From assembly GCF_009711525.1 (NCBI RefSeq), contig NZ_SMLV01000431.1, positions 18,849-62,346 on the forward strand: a DNA stretch of 43,498 nt, written 5' to 3'. The notes beneath the pieces were generated by a model. That model did no database searches. It saw nothing but the letters and a program-made list of their open reading frames with translations, and had not been told where the DNA came from. The position numbers and the translations under genes are program-made. Shown in pieces: positions 35,593-43,498 of the stretch. How positions within the stretch are numbered: position 1 is the stretch's first letter; the number at the start of each line of letters is the position of its first letter. This DNA comes from Fulvivirga lutimaris (lineage in GTDB: Bacteria > Bacteroidota > Bacteroidia > Cytophagales > Cyclobacteriaceae).

Positions 35593-38235
35593 TTATTTTA
35601 TTCTTAACAGTGGTAAGTCAAGTGCAATGCCTAACAAAAGCCGCTTGGGGTTTATTTGACCTCCAGCGTTAATACTAAAAGGAAATCTCTTTGAAAGTCC
35701 GTAGCTGACCATAAGCCCTGGTGAAATGATCTGGTTGAATCGTATTTCATCCCCTGATTCCCCCTCTGAAAATCGATAATTTATAACATTTCCAATATCA
35801 AGTATGGGGATAAATATAGACCATGACTGTTTTCTTTTCTTAGTTCCAAAAGACCAGTCTATTCCAATAGGTGCGGATATTACGGGGCTAAAATCATTAT
35901 CACTCGTGTAATAAGCAGCACTACCACCAAAGTAAGCATTGATCATCAGGTTGTTTTCAATATTATCACGCTTTATTCGGTAACTAGCTACTGGCAGAGC
36001 ATGCTGATGGATCAGGTTTTTAATATCATCCGCAGAATTTGCTTCAGACACTTCTCCAGCAATTGCCATGAGTTGTTTGACCCTTCTGTTGAATTTTTTA
36101 TTGTATTCAGAAGTATTGGGTAAAAGATCTGGAAGAATAGGCATTAATAGTGCAAAGGCTTTAGAATAATCTTCTTTTCTTATTCTAAAATAAGCCTCAA
36201 TTGTGGTTTCTACAATTCGCTGTACTTTACTAATTTCTTGGTTCAATATATCACAGTTTGATTGCATATTGAAATGTGCAATAAGTTCGGAACCTTGAAC
36301 AAATAATTGAGTTGCTGATTTTATTACAGTTAAGGTCAGGTTTTCTCGATAGGCTAAAAAGGCACCTAAGTCATTTTTGAAATTTACTAGTTGCTCTAAC
36401 TCTTTGTTTAAGTGTTCCACTTGGTTTTTCACCTGTTCATATTGCTCATAAAATTTTATAAGCTTGCCAGTAATTAGTTCAATATTCTGGACAGGTAATT
36501 GACTGTTGCTATTTGCAAAAGAAATTGTAATGATCTTCGTGAAAAGTGTGAGTTTTTCGAGATCCATTTCTTTAAAAGCTTTAATCAAATCATGATCTTC
36601 CATATACATGGCCAACTCAGTAGTAAATAATAGAGCCACACCAAGAGGTTTAGAATTGTCTATCAAACCCTGTTCTTTGATAATTTGATTGGCTTTCTTA
36701 AATGCATCTTCCAAGTTGCCTTGTGTACTCATTGTTTCAAACAGTTGAATAGCGAATTGAAGGGCAATCAGTGCTTCATCAGCTTTGATTTTGGGATGCT
36801 TTAATAAATTCTGTGGAAATTTATCAAGATCAGAAACAATGGCCTCTTTTACCAGAATGAGGCTTAAATTTTCAGTATGATTATCCAGAAGGTGCGCAAG
36901 ATGGTAAAAAAGTGTTTCACGCAAATATTCGTTTTTAACAAATATTTCCTCTCTTAATACATCAATAAGGATGAAAATTACCTCATTCTCAGAGCGTTCA
37001 ATTAAGTAATTGGTCAAACCTAATATAATGGACTCTTGCAGGCTATTCCAGTCACGAGGCTGTTCATTGGTTATAATATCAGTTTCTGAAAGCTTAGGGT
37101 AAGTATCTACTGCATAGATTGGGACATATGTATAATTACTACGCATTATAACTTGCAATGCACTATCAACTTTTTTAAGATTGAGATCCGATGCAATTAA
37201 ATTATCTATCTGATTAGCTATCCTATGAATTTCTGCTTGGGATACCGACCCTGACAGAGTATCCAACTGATCTCCTAAACTTTCAAAATCATTTAGCAGT
37301 TTGACTAATTCAGCATCTTTTTCATATAGTGTCGTTGCTTTTTTTGACTCGGCTGCCATCTCCTTTTGGATATGCGAGAATTGCTGGGATAAAGAGGTAT
37401 ACCTTAAAGAATTCTCAATAATATTTTTATCGTTTGACCTAATAACTGGATAACCCGAATTAATTATAAGCGATTGAGCCCCAATAAGGAATTGGTTATA
37501 CGCACTATCAATTTCTTGATAGTCATTTGAACCCAAGTCTTTTTGTCCATCTACCCAAAAAAAATCATCAGATGAAATAAAATTGGCTCCATGAGTAAAA
37601 TGCTTTTTAAATGGCAAAAAATCATTCACTGGCAAAGGCGAACTTTGAATTATAAAAACTGGTTTATGAAGATTTTTTAGCTTAAGTAGATTATCTTGAA
37701 CAGATTCTAAATATTCTTCAATACTAGGCTGTATGCCACCATATTGATCCTTAAGACCTACTTCATTTATATCACCTGCTTTTAGTTGTCCGTCAGTGAT
37801 GATAAATATCCCAAAAGTCTCGTTGATAAACTCTTTATCACTCAGTATTCTGCGGAGGCTGCTATTTAAATGTGTAAAGTCCTCTATGTTTTCTGATTTT
37901 TTATATGCATTGATCAATTGTCTAATTTTATCTTTTTGACCGTGTTGGGTACTCTCCAGGTCATATCTATCCACTTGAGCGTATTCATTGTCAATATTTT
38001 CTCCTATAAGACTAAGAGTGAATGCAATTGGACTATTCAGATTCCCACTATTATGATCTATTATACGATCGAGAAAGAAGTCAAGATTGTTATTTCTATC
38101 CATTGAGTTAGTACTACCTGAAATATCATATAGAATATGATATCGCACTCGATCAGCTGACTGCGCAAAAATTTGGTGATTAATAAACAGTAATAGTAAG
38201 ATAAATAGAGTTCGAAAATTGAGTAGATATTGCAT
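35593..38235 (-). CDS. Exported VWA-domain protein with long helical middle and barrel-like C-terminus, unknown function
   Basis: 880 residues from the ATG at 38235 (a GTG two codons earlier is the alternative). Signal peptide ending LINHQIFAQ-type near residue 25. A von Willebrand A-like domain follows (about 30-210) with the MIDAS signature D37-I-S-G-S and a late IITDGQ. The middle (about 260-760) is helical with coiled-coil-like stretches (KFYEQYEQVKNQVEHLNKEL). The last 115 residues are beta-rich, as in outer-membrane barrel proteins (APIGIDWSFG, SPGLMVSYGLSKRFPFSINAGG), ending LPLLRIK. I do not recognise the full architecture. Coupled to the exported hydrolase gene 8 bases downstream. 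Confidence 0.75.
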   Translation of the reverse strand: MQYLLNFRTLFILLLLFINHQIFAQSADRVRYHILYDISGSTNSMDRNNNLDFFLDRIIDHNSGNLNSPIAFTLSLIGENIDNEYAQVDRYDLESTQHGQKDKIRQLINAYKKSENIEDFTHLNSSLRRILSDKEFINETFGIFIITDGQLKAGDINEVGLKDQYGGIQPSIEEYLESVQDNLLKLKNLHKPVFIIQSSPLPVNDFLPFKKHFTHGANFISSDDFFWVDGQKDLGSNDYQEIDSAYNQFLIGAQSLIINSGYPVIRSNDKNIIENSLRYTSLSQQFSHIQKEMAAESKKATTLYEKDAELVKLLNDFESLGDQLDTLSGSVSQAEIHRIANQIDNLIASDLNLKKVDSALQVIMRSNYTYVPIYAVDTYPKLSETDIITNEQPRDWNSLQESIILGLTNYLIERSENEVIFILIDVLREEIFVKNEYLRETLFYHLAHLLDNHTENLSLILVKEAIVSDLDKFPQNLLKHPKIKADEALIALQFAIQLFETMSTQGNLEDAFKKANQIIKEQGLIDNSKPLGVALLFTTELAMYMEDHDLIKAFKEMDLEKLTLFTKIITISFANSNSQLPVQNIELITGKLIKFYEQYEQVKNQVEHLNKELEQLVNFKNDLGAFLAYRENLTLTVIKSATQLFVQGSELIAHFNMQSNCDILNQEISKVQRIVETTIEAYFRIRKEDYSKAFALLMPILPDLLPNTSEYNKKFNRRVKQLMAIAGEVSEANSADDIKNLIHQHALPVASYRIKRDNIENNLMINAYFGGSAAYYTSDNDFSPVISAPIGIDWSFGTKKRKQSWSIFIPILDIGNVINYRFSEGESGDEIRFNQIISPGLMVSYGLSKRFPFSINAGGQINPKRLLLGIALDLPLLRIK

Positions 38236-38285
38236 TTTCACTTAAGTTTATTAACACAAATACCGAATAATTCCATGAGGGATCA

Positions 38286-38303
38286 ATACCCAACCTTGGG
38301 TAT
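38286..38303. promoter_or_regulatory. Perfect inverted repeat ATACCCAA-CC-TTGGGTAT
   Basis: 8-bp arms around two bases, about 50 bases upstream of the VWA gene start and between it and the LuxR relic. It suits a dimeric regulator site. A related CCCAA...CAACCTTG...TTGGG repeat is at 42071-42092. Confidence 0.4.
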
Positions 38304-38360
38304 ATTTAGATTACTGCATTATTTGGAGACTTGATATTCTTAGGCTCTTCTAATTCCGCC

Positions 38361-38516
38361 ATAAGCCATAATAAGAATTGTTCGTCCGATGATCAACTTT
38401 TCACGAGTGTGTATACTATTGATACCCACAGAAAAAATATGCTAAAAATACTCGGGCTACATGGTAATGGTGAATTACTCAGATATGCCTTGGAAAAGAA
38501 GTATGATTTCGGTTAA
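38361..38516 (+). pseudogene. Relic of a LuxR/NarL-type helix-turn-helix domain
   Basis: The frame reads FTSVYTIDTHRKNMLKILGL and ends GELLRYALEKKYDFG, the recognition helix and C-terminal end of LuxR-type regulators (consensus SVHTVDTHRKNILKKL). The residues before it are broken; a +1 frame reads KELFVR there, suggesting a frameshift. No receiver domain or start is left upstream. It lies next to the orphan sensor kinase at 38602. Confidence 0.65.
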
Positions 38517-38601
38517 AATTAAAAGCTGAAAATCTGGGACATTAACGCAGAAAGCCTAGAGTGTGTAATTACTTGCAGAAATGGTGTTATCAGAGCTTAA
38601 A

Positions 38602-40011
38602 TCAACCTTCATCATATTGTGGTATAAACACGTCAAAACGTGTACCTAAGCCAAATGTTGACTCTAACGAAATAGTAGCGTTCATTTGTTGAATAGCATC
38701 TTTAACGATGTACATTCCTAATCCTGTTCCCTTATTTGTGTTATTAGTAACAAAAAACATATTATATACCTTCGATTGGTGTTCTGCTTCAATACCAATC
38801 CCATTATCCTTAACAGTAATTAGTGTTCCGCCTTTTTGCCGTTTACTATAGATTTCAATTTTCGGCACTTTTTTGTCATCCCGATACTTAACCGCATTTG
38901 AAATTAAATTGCTCATAACAATTTTCAACCGATTTTCATCAGTAACCACATTATCAGGCAAATCAACTTTTATTTCTACCTTATCCATTCCTTCATAATG
39001 AATCAAATCTTTCAAGATATCATCAACAACCACCGAAAGCTCAACTTGCTTAAAGTCATTGACCATTCTTCGGTTTCGGGAATGAATTAAAATGTTTTTA
39101 ATGTAGTCGTCCTGGCGGTTGAGGCTGTCAATCATCATATTTAAATAAACAGGCAATTTTTCTTGTTCATCTTCTCGCTTTAGTAAATCCACCAATCCTT
39201 TAAGAGAAGAAATAGGAGCCCGTAAATCGTGTGACACGCTGTACGCAAATCGGTCAAGTGCAATATTAACTTCTTCAAGTTTTCTATTATTTTCCAAAAG
39301 TTCCTTTTCAGAGTTTTCAAGTCTTTTTATAAGTACTATAAAATATGTTCCTGATCCTCCTACAATCAAAATCACGAATATCACATTGGCTATTCTAAGC
39401 CATCCTTCAACCTTCCTACTTGTGTTGCTCAGCACATCAGAAAATGAATATTCAATTTTTGATAATTCCTGATTAATGCGAATGATTTCACTCTTAACTA
39501 AACTAAGATCCAATTCATTTTTCTCATCCTTTGCTATCATAGCATGGCAATATTGAGCTATGCTATCTAATTTTTCATTGTAATGATCACCTCTGGTCCA
39601 TATAGCAACAGCCTCTTGCATAAAGGGAAAATGACCAAAATTCTTATACAGCCATATATAATTGTCCAGATCATCTGGATGGTTTCTTCCTTGAAGCAAG
39701 GCCCTATGCATCTCCGCTCTCGAACTATCATTCAGTAGTGCCAGGCGAAAATCCCTTGGACCAAAAGGAATAAGCATGTTTTTTTGATAGAGCTTCCAAT
39801 CAGATTCAGATTCAGACTCCAAATACTGCAACAAGTATTTTGAAGCATCCTTTTGCCCCTTAGAGTAGTTAGACTCACCATTGATATAGCCTCGCGTGCT
39901 TGCCGTGATTTTAATTACATAGTAATTGAAAAAAATAAGGGCCATACTACTTAATGCAATGACCGACAATAGTACAATGCTACTTTTATTAATATATTTT
40001 TTCCAATTCAT
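38602..40011 (-). CDS. Orphan sensor histidine kinase (HisKA/HATPase_c)
   Basis: 469 residues. A membrane helix near 13-32, an extracytoplasmic helical sensor region to about 215, a second helix (about 217-238), and a short coiled coil (KRLENSEKELLENNRKLEE). The kinase follows: H-box SVSHDLRAPISS with His261, N-box NLISNAVKYRDD, G1 DNGIGIE, G2 GTGLGMYIVKDA. No receiver domain and no response regulator gene adjoin it; only the LuxR relic at 38361-38516 lies downstream. The ligand is unknown. Confidence 0.92.
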   Translation of the reverse strand: MNWKKYINKSSIVLLSVIALSSMALIFFNYYVIKITASTRGYINGESNYSKGQKDASKYLLQYLESESESDWKLYQKNMLIPFGPRDFRLALLNDSSRAEMHRALLQGRNHPDDLDNYIWLYKNFGHFPFMQEAVAIWTRGDHYNEKLDSIAQYCHAMIAKDEKNELDLSLVKSEIIRINQELSKIEYSFSDVLSNTSRKVEGWLRIANVIFVILIVGGSGTYFIVLIKRLENSEKELLENNRKLEEVNIALDRFAYSVSHDLRAPISSLKGLVDLLKREDEQEKLPVYLNMMIDSLNRQDDYIKNILIHSRNRRMVNDFKQVELSVVVDDILKDLIHYEGMDKVEIKVDLPDNVVTDENRLKIVMSNLISNAVKYRDDKKVPKIEIYSKRQKGGTLITVKDNGIGIEAEHQSKVYNMFFVTNNTNKGTGLGMYIVKDAIQQMNATISLESTFGLGTRFDVFIPQYDEG

Positions 40012-40261
40012 TATTACACTTTATCAACACAATATACTCAAAGATGACACGATAACAAGTAAAACATCTAATTGTAGATGGGTTGCATTTAACTTCGAAT
40101 AGAGTTTGCTGCTTGGCATAAGAGGGAAGCAGCGTGGAATGGCGAATGTGTGTGGTTAAGAGTCAATTAAATTAGGTAAAGAATCATTTCTCTTTACTTA
40201 TTAAGCTCTTTACATAGCAACCCAATGATGGTAAAAGAAGTCTTTTGTAAAAAACTAAATA

Positions 40262-40858
40262 ATGAAAAGACAACTTTTATTCTGTGGTATTATGCTGTTG
40301 GTGATATCACATGCTGACGCTCAGCAACATTGGAAATTTGGGGTTTCTACAATAAAAGCATCCCTTTTTTATCCTTCAATAAAAAATTTTTCTGGTCCTT
40401 ACCATCCTGGGTTCTCCTTCTTAGGCGAAAGACTAGTAAAGACTCGAAAAAATAGTAATAAGATCATTTCATTTGAAGGAGGATTCTATCATCATGAATA
40501 TTTTCAAAATGGCATATTCTTGCTTGGAGGTATCAATTATGAGTATCCCATTAAAAGCAAATTAAAACTCAGCTGGGGTCCAAGGCTGGGCTACCTACAC
40601 ACATTTTCCCCAACAGGTAAATATCAACACATCGATGGAGAATTTAAACAAATAAAAGACTGGGGCCGACCTACAGGCTTGGTGGGTTTGGCCTTAGGAG
40701 TTGAGTATCCAATGATAAATATTAAGGATAGTCAAAATTCGGTTGATTTATTTTTCAATTATCAAGTTTTAGTTGAGGGACCTTTTGCTCCAGGTGCTGG
40801 AGTACCGGTAATTCCTCATATTTTCTCATCTCTCGGTATTAAAGTAAAACTATTTTAA
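40262..40858 (+). CDS. Exported barrel-like hypothetical protein
   Basis: 198 residues with a signal peptide ending SHADAQ (about 20). The rest alternates in a beta pattern (FEGGFYHHEYF, LGGINYEYPIKSKLKLSWGPRLGY, FSSLGIKVKLF), as in small outer-membrane barrels, and the C-terminal F fits. No family recognised. It is 2 bases upstream of the serine hydrolase gene and likely co-transcribed. Confidence 0.7.
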   Translation: MKRQLLFCGIMLLVISHADAQQHWKFGVSTIKASLFYPSIKNFSGPYHPGFSFLGERLVKTRKNSNKIISFEGGFYHHEYFQNGIFLLGGINYEYPIKSKLKLSWGPRLGYLHTFSPTGKYQHIDGEFKQIKDWGRPTGLVGLALGVEYPMINIKDSQNSVDLFFNYQVLVEGPFAPGAGVPVIPHIFSSLGIKVKLF

Positions 40859-40860
40859 TC

Positions 40861-42036
40861 ATGAAAACATTTCTTTTATTACTGTTGGTAGTATCAATAA
40901 TTTCTTGTACTAATTATGAGGAATTGAAACCGGAAGACTATACTTGTTTTACCTTACCTGCCATAGCTCAGGATCATCCACGAGCTGATGAGTTCCAAAA
41001 TTTTGTAAATGCTAAAGTAAGAGAGGGCTTACCCGGACTTAACATGATGGTAAGAACTAATGATGGTCGTGCGTGGTTTGGTGCGGCCGGAAAAGCAGAT
41101 ATCCATAACAACATTACTTTGTCACCATGTCACAGAATGATAATAGCCAGTGTATCAAAGATAGCCACTGCCGCAGCGGTATTTAAACTTGTAGATGCTG
41201 GCAAAATTGACATCAATAATAAGCTTTCTGATTACCTGTCTGGAGAGTACATGGACAAAATCGAAAATGCAAAAGAAGTAACTATAGAGCAATTGCTGGA
41301 TCATACTAGTGGGCTGTTTGATTATTTGAACCCTACCAAATGGGAGCTTACAAGCATAAATGAACCTTACAAATCAGAATCACCAGCAGAGAAATTGAAA
41401 TTTGCCTATGGTAAATCTCCTGATCATGCGCCAGGTGAAACCTATGCTTATTCAAATACCAACTATGTTTTACTAGGGCTTTTAGTAGAAAAAGTTTCTG
41501 GACAAACTCTTGCTACATTTTTAGCAGAGCAGATATTTATTCCACTTGGATTAAATTCCGTATTTGTTGGCGATGAGCAAACGCACCTTCGCAATGGTAC
41601 CCCAAAAGGATATTTAGATATCCATGGTAACGAAACACTGATAGAATCAGAGTTTTGGTATCACTATGATCTAGCAACAGGTGATGGAGGAATAATTACA
41701 ACCATGTATGATCTCGGTATTTTCATTGAAGAATTGCTCGCTGGAAACGTAATCTCATCAGCATCATTAGCTACAATGAAGGATGACTTCGAATTGCCTG
41801 AAGATTGGAAAGGTTTCTATCACGAAAGAAACGGGCATGGATTTGAAATTTACGAAACACCCTATGGGACTGCTTACGGTCATACCGGTGCAGTATATGG
41901 ATTTCTGACTATAGCATGGCACTTCCCTGATTCAGGAGTAACTATTATACATTCTATAAATGGTGTAAGCGATAAGATCTTTGACATCAGAGAGCAGCTG
42001 ACGGACGACCTTATGAAAATGGTTTTTGAAGAATAA
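40861..42036 (+). CDS. Serine hydrolase of the beta-lactamase/class C family, lipoprotein
   Basis: 391 residues, lipoprotein (SIISC, Cys16). Catalytic motifs S97-V-S-K100, Y197-S-N199 and H341-T-G343 are all present. This is the second serine hydrolase of this type in the window (the other at 10977), but it lacks the C-terminal extension. Relatives include D-Ala-D-Ala carboxypeptidase-like and esterase enzymes. Its neighbours are a barrel-like protein and an S41 peptidase; the substrate is unknown. Confidence 0.88.
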   Translation: MKTFLLLLLVVSIISCTNYEELKPEDYTCFTLPAIAQDHPRADEFQNFVNAKVREGLPGLNMMVRTNDGRAWFGAAGKADIHNNITLSPCHRMIIASVSKIATAAAVFKLVDAGKIDINNKLSDYLSGEYMDKIENAKEVTIEQLLDHTSGLFDYLNPTKWELTSINEPYKSESPAEKLKFAYGKSPDHAPGETYAYSNTNYVLLGLLVEKVSGQTLATFLAEQIFIPLGLNSVFVGDEQTHLRNGTPKGYLDIHGNETLIESEFWYHYDLATGDGGIITTMYDLGIFIEELLAGNVISSASLATMKDDFELPEDWKGFYHERNGHGFEIYETPYGTAYGHTGAVYGFLTIAWHFPDSGVTIIHSINGVSDKIFDIREQLTDDLMKMVFEE

Positions 42037-42070
42037 AAATTACTAACTCCCTGTTTAGAACTCTTTTTAA

Positions 42071-42092
42071 CCCAATATCAACCTTGATTGGG
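42071..42092. promoter_or_regulatory. Imperfect inverted repeat CCCAA...TTGGG
   Basis: CCCAATATCAA-CC-TTGATTGGG: a TCAA-CC-TTGA core flanked by CCCAA and TTGGG, with a two-base bulge. It lies 130 bases upstream of the S41 peptidase start and resembles the repeat at 38286-38303. Could also be a weak terminator of the serine hydrolase gene. Confidence 0.3.
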
Positions 42093-42223
42093 ATTAGCAT
42101 TAGTTATGAAGGAAAAAACAATTATTCTTTACCGTTACTTAAAAAAGCAGCATTAAAGTGTCAAGCCTGGGCAATATATTTAATAGCCAGAAGTGAATTG
42201 TTAATCAAGCAATGTAATAGATA

Positions 42224-43498
42224 ATGGTGATTATGATTAGAATAGATAAAATCACAGTGGTAATAGTAAAAGCAGTTTTGATCTTGCTATTTTTTAGTTA
42301 TTCAAGCATTCAAGCCAAGGAAATTGATGCTACTACCACTCAATTAAGAAAGGCAGCTCAAATTTGGGGATTTCTAAAATATTATCATCCAGCTGTAGCA
42401 GAAGGAAAATATAACTGGGATAAAGAGCTCATTGATGTTCTTGGCAAGCTCAATAGAAATTTTAGTCAGAAAAAGACCGATCAGATATTTTTCGATTGGA
42501 TACAGAGACTAGGCGATGTCCCATTGTGCTCAACGTGCAGAGAAGAAAGTGATTTAGAAATTTTCGACAAAAACTTTGATTTAAAATGGCTACAAAGCTT
42601 CGACAAGGATCTCTCAGATAAACTAGAAAACATAAGAAAAAATAGGTTTCAGGGAGATCATGCATATTTTACGCAAAGCGAGGAAAATTTTGTAATCAAC
42701 TTTATTAATGAACCAGAATATGACCAAGACTTATGGAAAGACCCTAATTTAAGGCTGCTTACACTCTTTAGATACTGGAATTATATCGAGTATTTCTTTC
42801 CACATAAGTATCTCTTAGAGACATCATGGACATCTACATTGGATGCATTAATCCCCAGATACCTTGCAGTGAAAAATGAAACAGATTTTCATTTATTACT
42901 ATTAGAAACGCTGACACTAATAGAAGATAGTCACGCCTTTTTCAAATCAGATCTTACAAAGGACTATTTCGGCAAAAAGTCACCGCCCTTTCGGGTTAAA
43001 TTTGTAGATAATTCAGCCGTAGTTGCAGAAATTTATAATGATTCCCTTTGCAACATTGACGATATAAAACTAGGAGACATTATCACGAAAGTGAACAGTA
43101 TTTCCATAGAGAATTTGCTCAATGAGAAATTAAAGTTCGTACCTGGGTCCAATAAGTTAAGTAAACTTAGAGATGCAAAATCGGTCGTTTTCAATGGGTC
43201 TGCAGACACTTTAAAAGTCTCATTTAGAAGAGGGGAGTCGTTATTGTCAAAGTATATTAAACGCTATGATCTTTCATTAATTGATTTTGATAAAAAGAAC
43301 TTACAAAGCTGGGAGATTATGGACGGTAATGTTGGTTATGTCAACATGGGCCTGCTAATTCCGGACATGATCGAGACCATGATGGATAGCTTTGCGAATA
43401 CTAAAGGAATTATTTTTGATTTAAGAAATTATCCTAATGGTACGTTTAACACATTATGCGGTTATCTGAATAATGAACCAAAACCATTTACTAAAATA
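42224..43498 (+). CDS. S41-family peptidase with PDZ-like domain, cut by right edge
   Basis: 425 codons are open to the end of the window, so the 3' end is missing. A signal peptide (LILLFFSYSSIQA) is followed by the S41 N-terminal region (LRKAAQIWGFLKYYHPAV and RYWNYIEYFFPHKYL). A PDZ-like segment follows (CNIDDIKLGDIITKVNSIS), and then the start of the protease core (DGNVGYVNMGLL, GIIFDLRNYPNG). The catalytic Ser and Lys would lie beyond the edge. Family proteins process exported proteins. Two ATGs (42224, 42233) are possible starts. Confidence 0.85.
   Translation, partial: MVIMIRIDKITVVIVKAVLILLFFSYSSIQAKEIDATTTQLRKAAQIWGFLKYYHPAVAEGKYNWDKELIDVLGKLNRNFSQKKTDQIFFDWIQRLGDVPLCSTCREESDLEIFDKNFDLKWLQSFDKDLSDKLENIRKNRFQGDHAYFTQSEENFVINFINEPEYDQDLWKDPNLRLLTLFRYWNYIEYFFPHKYLLETSWTSTLDALIPRYLAVKNETDFHLLLLETLTLIEDSHAFFKSDLTKDYFGKKSPPFRVKFVDNSAVVAEIYNDSLCNIDDIKLGDIITKVNSISIENLLNEKLKFVPGSNKLSKLRDAKSVVFNGSADTLKVSFRRGESLLSKYIKRYDLSLIDFDKKNLQSWEIMDGNVGYVNMGLLIPDMIETMMDSFANTKGIIFDLRNYPNGTFNTLCGYLNNEPKPFTKI

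Noticed and set aside
40108-40133. GCTGCTT/AAGCAGC hairpin considered as a terminator
   Set aside because: No T-run follows on either strand, and it lies in the upstream regions of divergent genes, so it is at most a weak operator-like dyad.
1-43498. CRISPR arrays, tRNA/rRNA genes, transposases, integrases, restriction or toxin-antitoxin systems
   Set aside because: Looked for on both strands; no regular repeat-spacer pattern, cloverleaf, or recognisable protein of these classes was seen.

Overview
The window (43,498 bases, AT-rich, mostly TAA stops, weak or absent Shine-Dalgarno sequences) looks like a chromosomal segment of a member of the Bacteroidota, probably a marine-type Cytophagales. 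The evidence is a SusC/SusD pair, LytTR and AraC regulators, lipoproteins with S-C lipoboxes, PD40 repeat proteins, and a good match to the Bacteroidota -7 element (TAnnTTTG). The genus cannot be fixed from the sequence alone.

Layout. 1-4830: the end of a glycan/nutrient uptake pair (SusC cut by the left edge, complete SusD) closed by a clear terminator. 4882-10795: a LytS/LytTR-type two-component system on the minus strand, divergent from a three-module PD40 protein and an esterase; the shared intergenic region holds a palindrome and GCAGTT/ACAGTT direct repeats that could be LytTR sites. 10977-13465: a serine hydrolase, a small membrane protein and a short protein that reads like a motif-less SecA NBD2 fragment.

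13790-30463 is the centre of interest: an uninterrupted plus-strand redox island of about 17 kb. It encodes a HEPN-like protein, a very large pyruvate:ferredoxin oxidoreductase with a fused C-terminal ferredoxin domain, a complete Rnf complex in the order rnfC-D-G-E-A, a tiny membrane protein with a Cys cluster, a plant-type ferredoxin-NADP reductase, rnfB, then korA-korB (2-oxoacid:ferredoxin oxidoreductase). The last gene is a 720-residue paralogue of the POR beta half that has lost the thiamine diphosphate motif and the proximal cluster ligands but kept the ferredoxin domain. Read together, two 2-oxoacid oxidoreductases would reduce ferredoxin, FNR could pass the electrons to NADP+ and Rnf to NAD+ with ion pumping (or in reverse). 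The final gene looks like a pseudoenzyme electron-relay subunit.

The island is bracketed by direct repeats: the last 132 bases of the SecA-like gene (13334-13465) recur at 30641-30772 with 116/132 identical bases (my count), and a more decayed piece recurs at 34364-34420. This suggests duplication or insertion at that gene's 3' end.

30815-34074 (minus strand) is a small accessory group: DUF5367-like protein, NmrA-like dehydrogenase, DUF1772 protein, small cytochrome c and an AraC regulator. The stretch I sampled is visibly richer in G+C than its neighbours, and the group carries a CCTGCC/GGCAGG palindrome and a strong two-way terminator. 34478-38235 (minus) encodes a secreted alpha/beta hydrolase and a large VWA protein with a barrel-like C-terminus. 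38331-38516 is a LuxR-type HTH relic, followed by an orphan sensor kinase. 40262-43498 (plus) has a barrel-like protein, a second serine hydrolase and an S41 peptidase cut by the right edge. I saw no tRNA, rRNA, CRISPR array or transposase gene.
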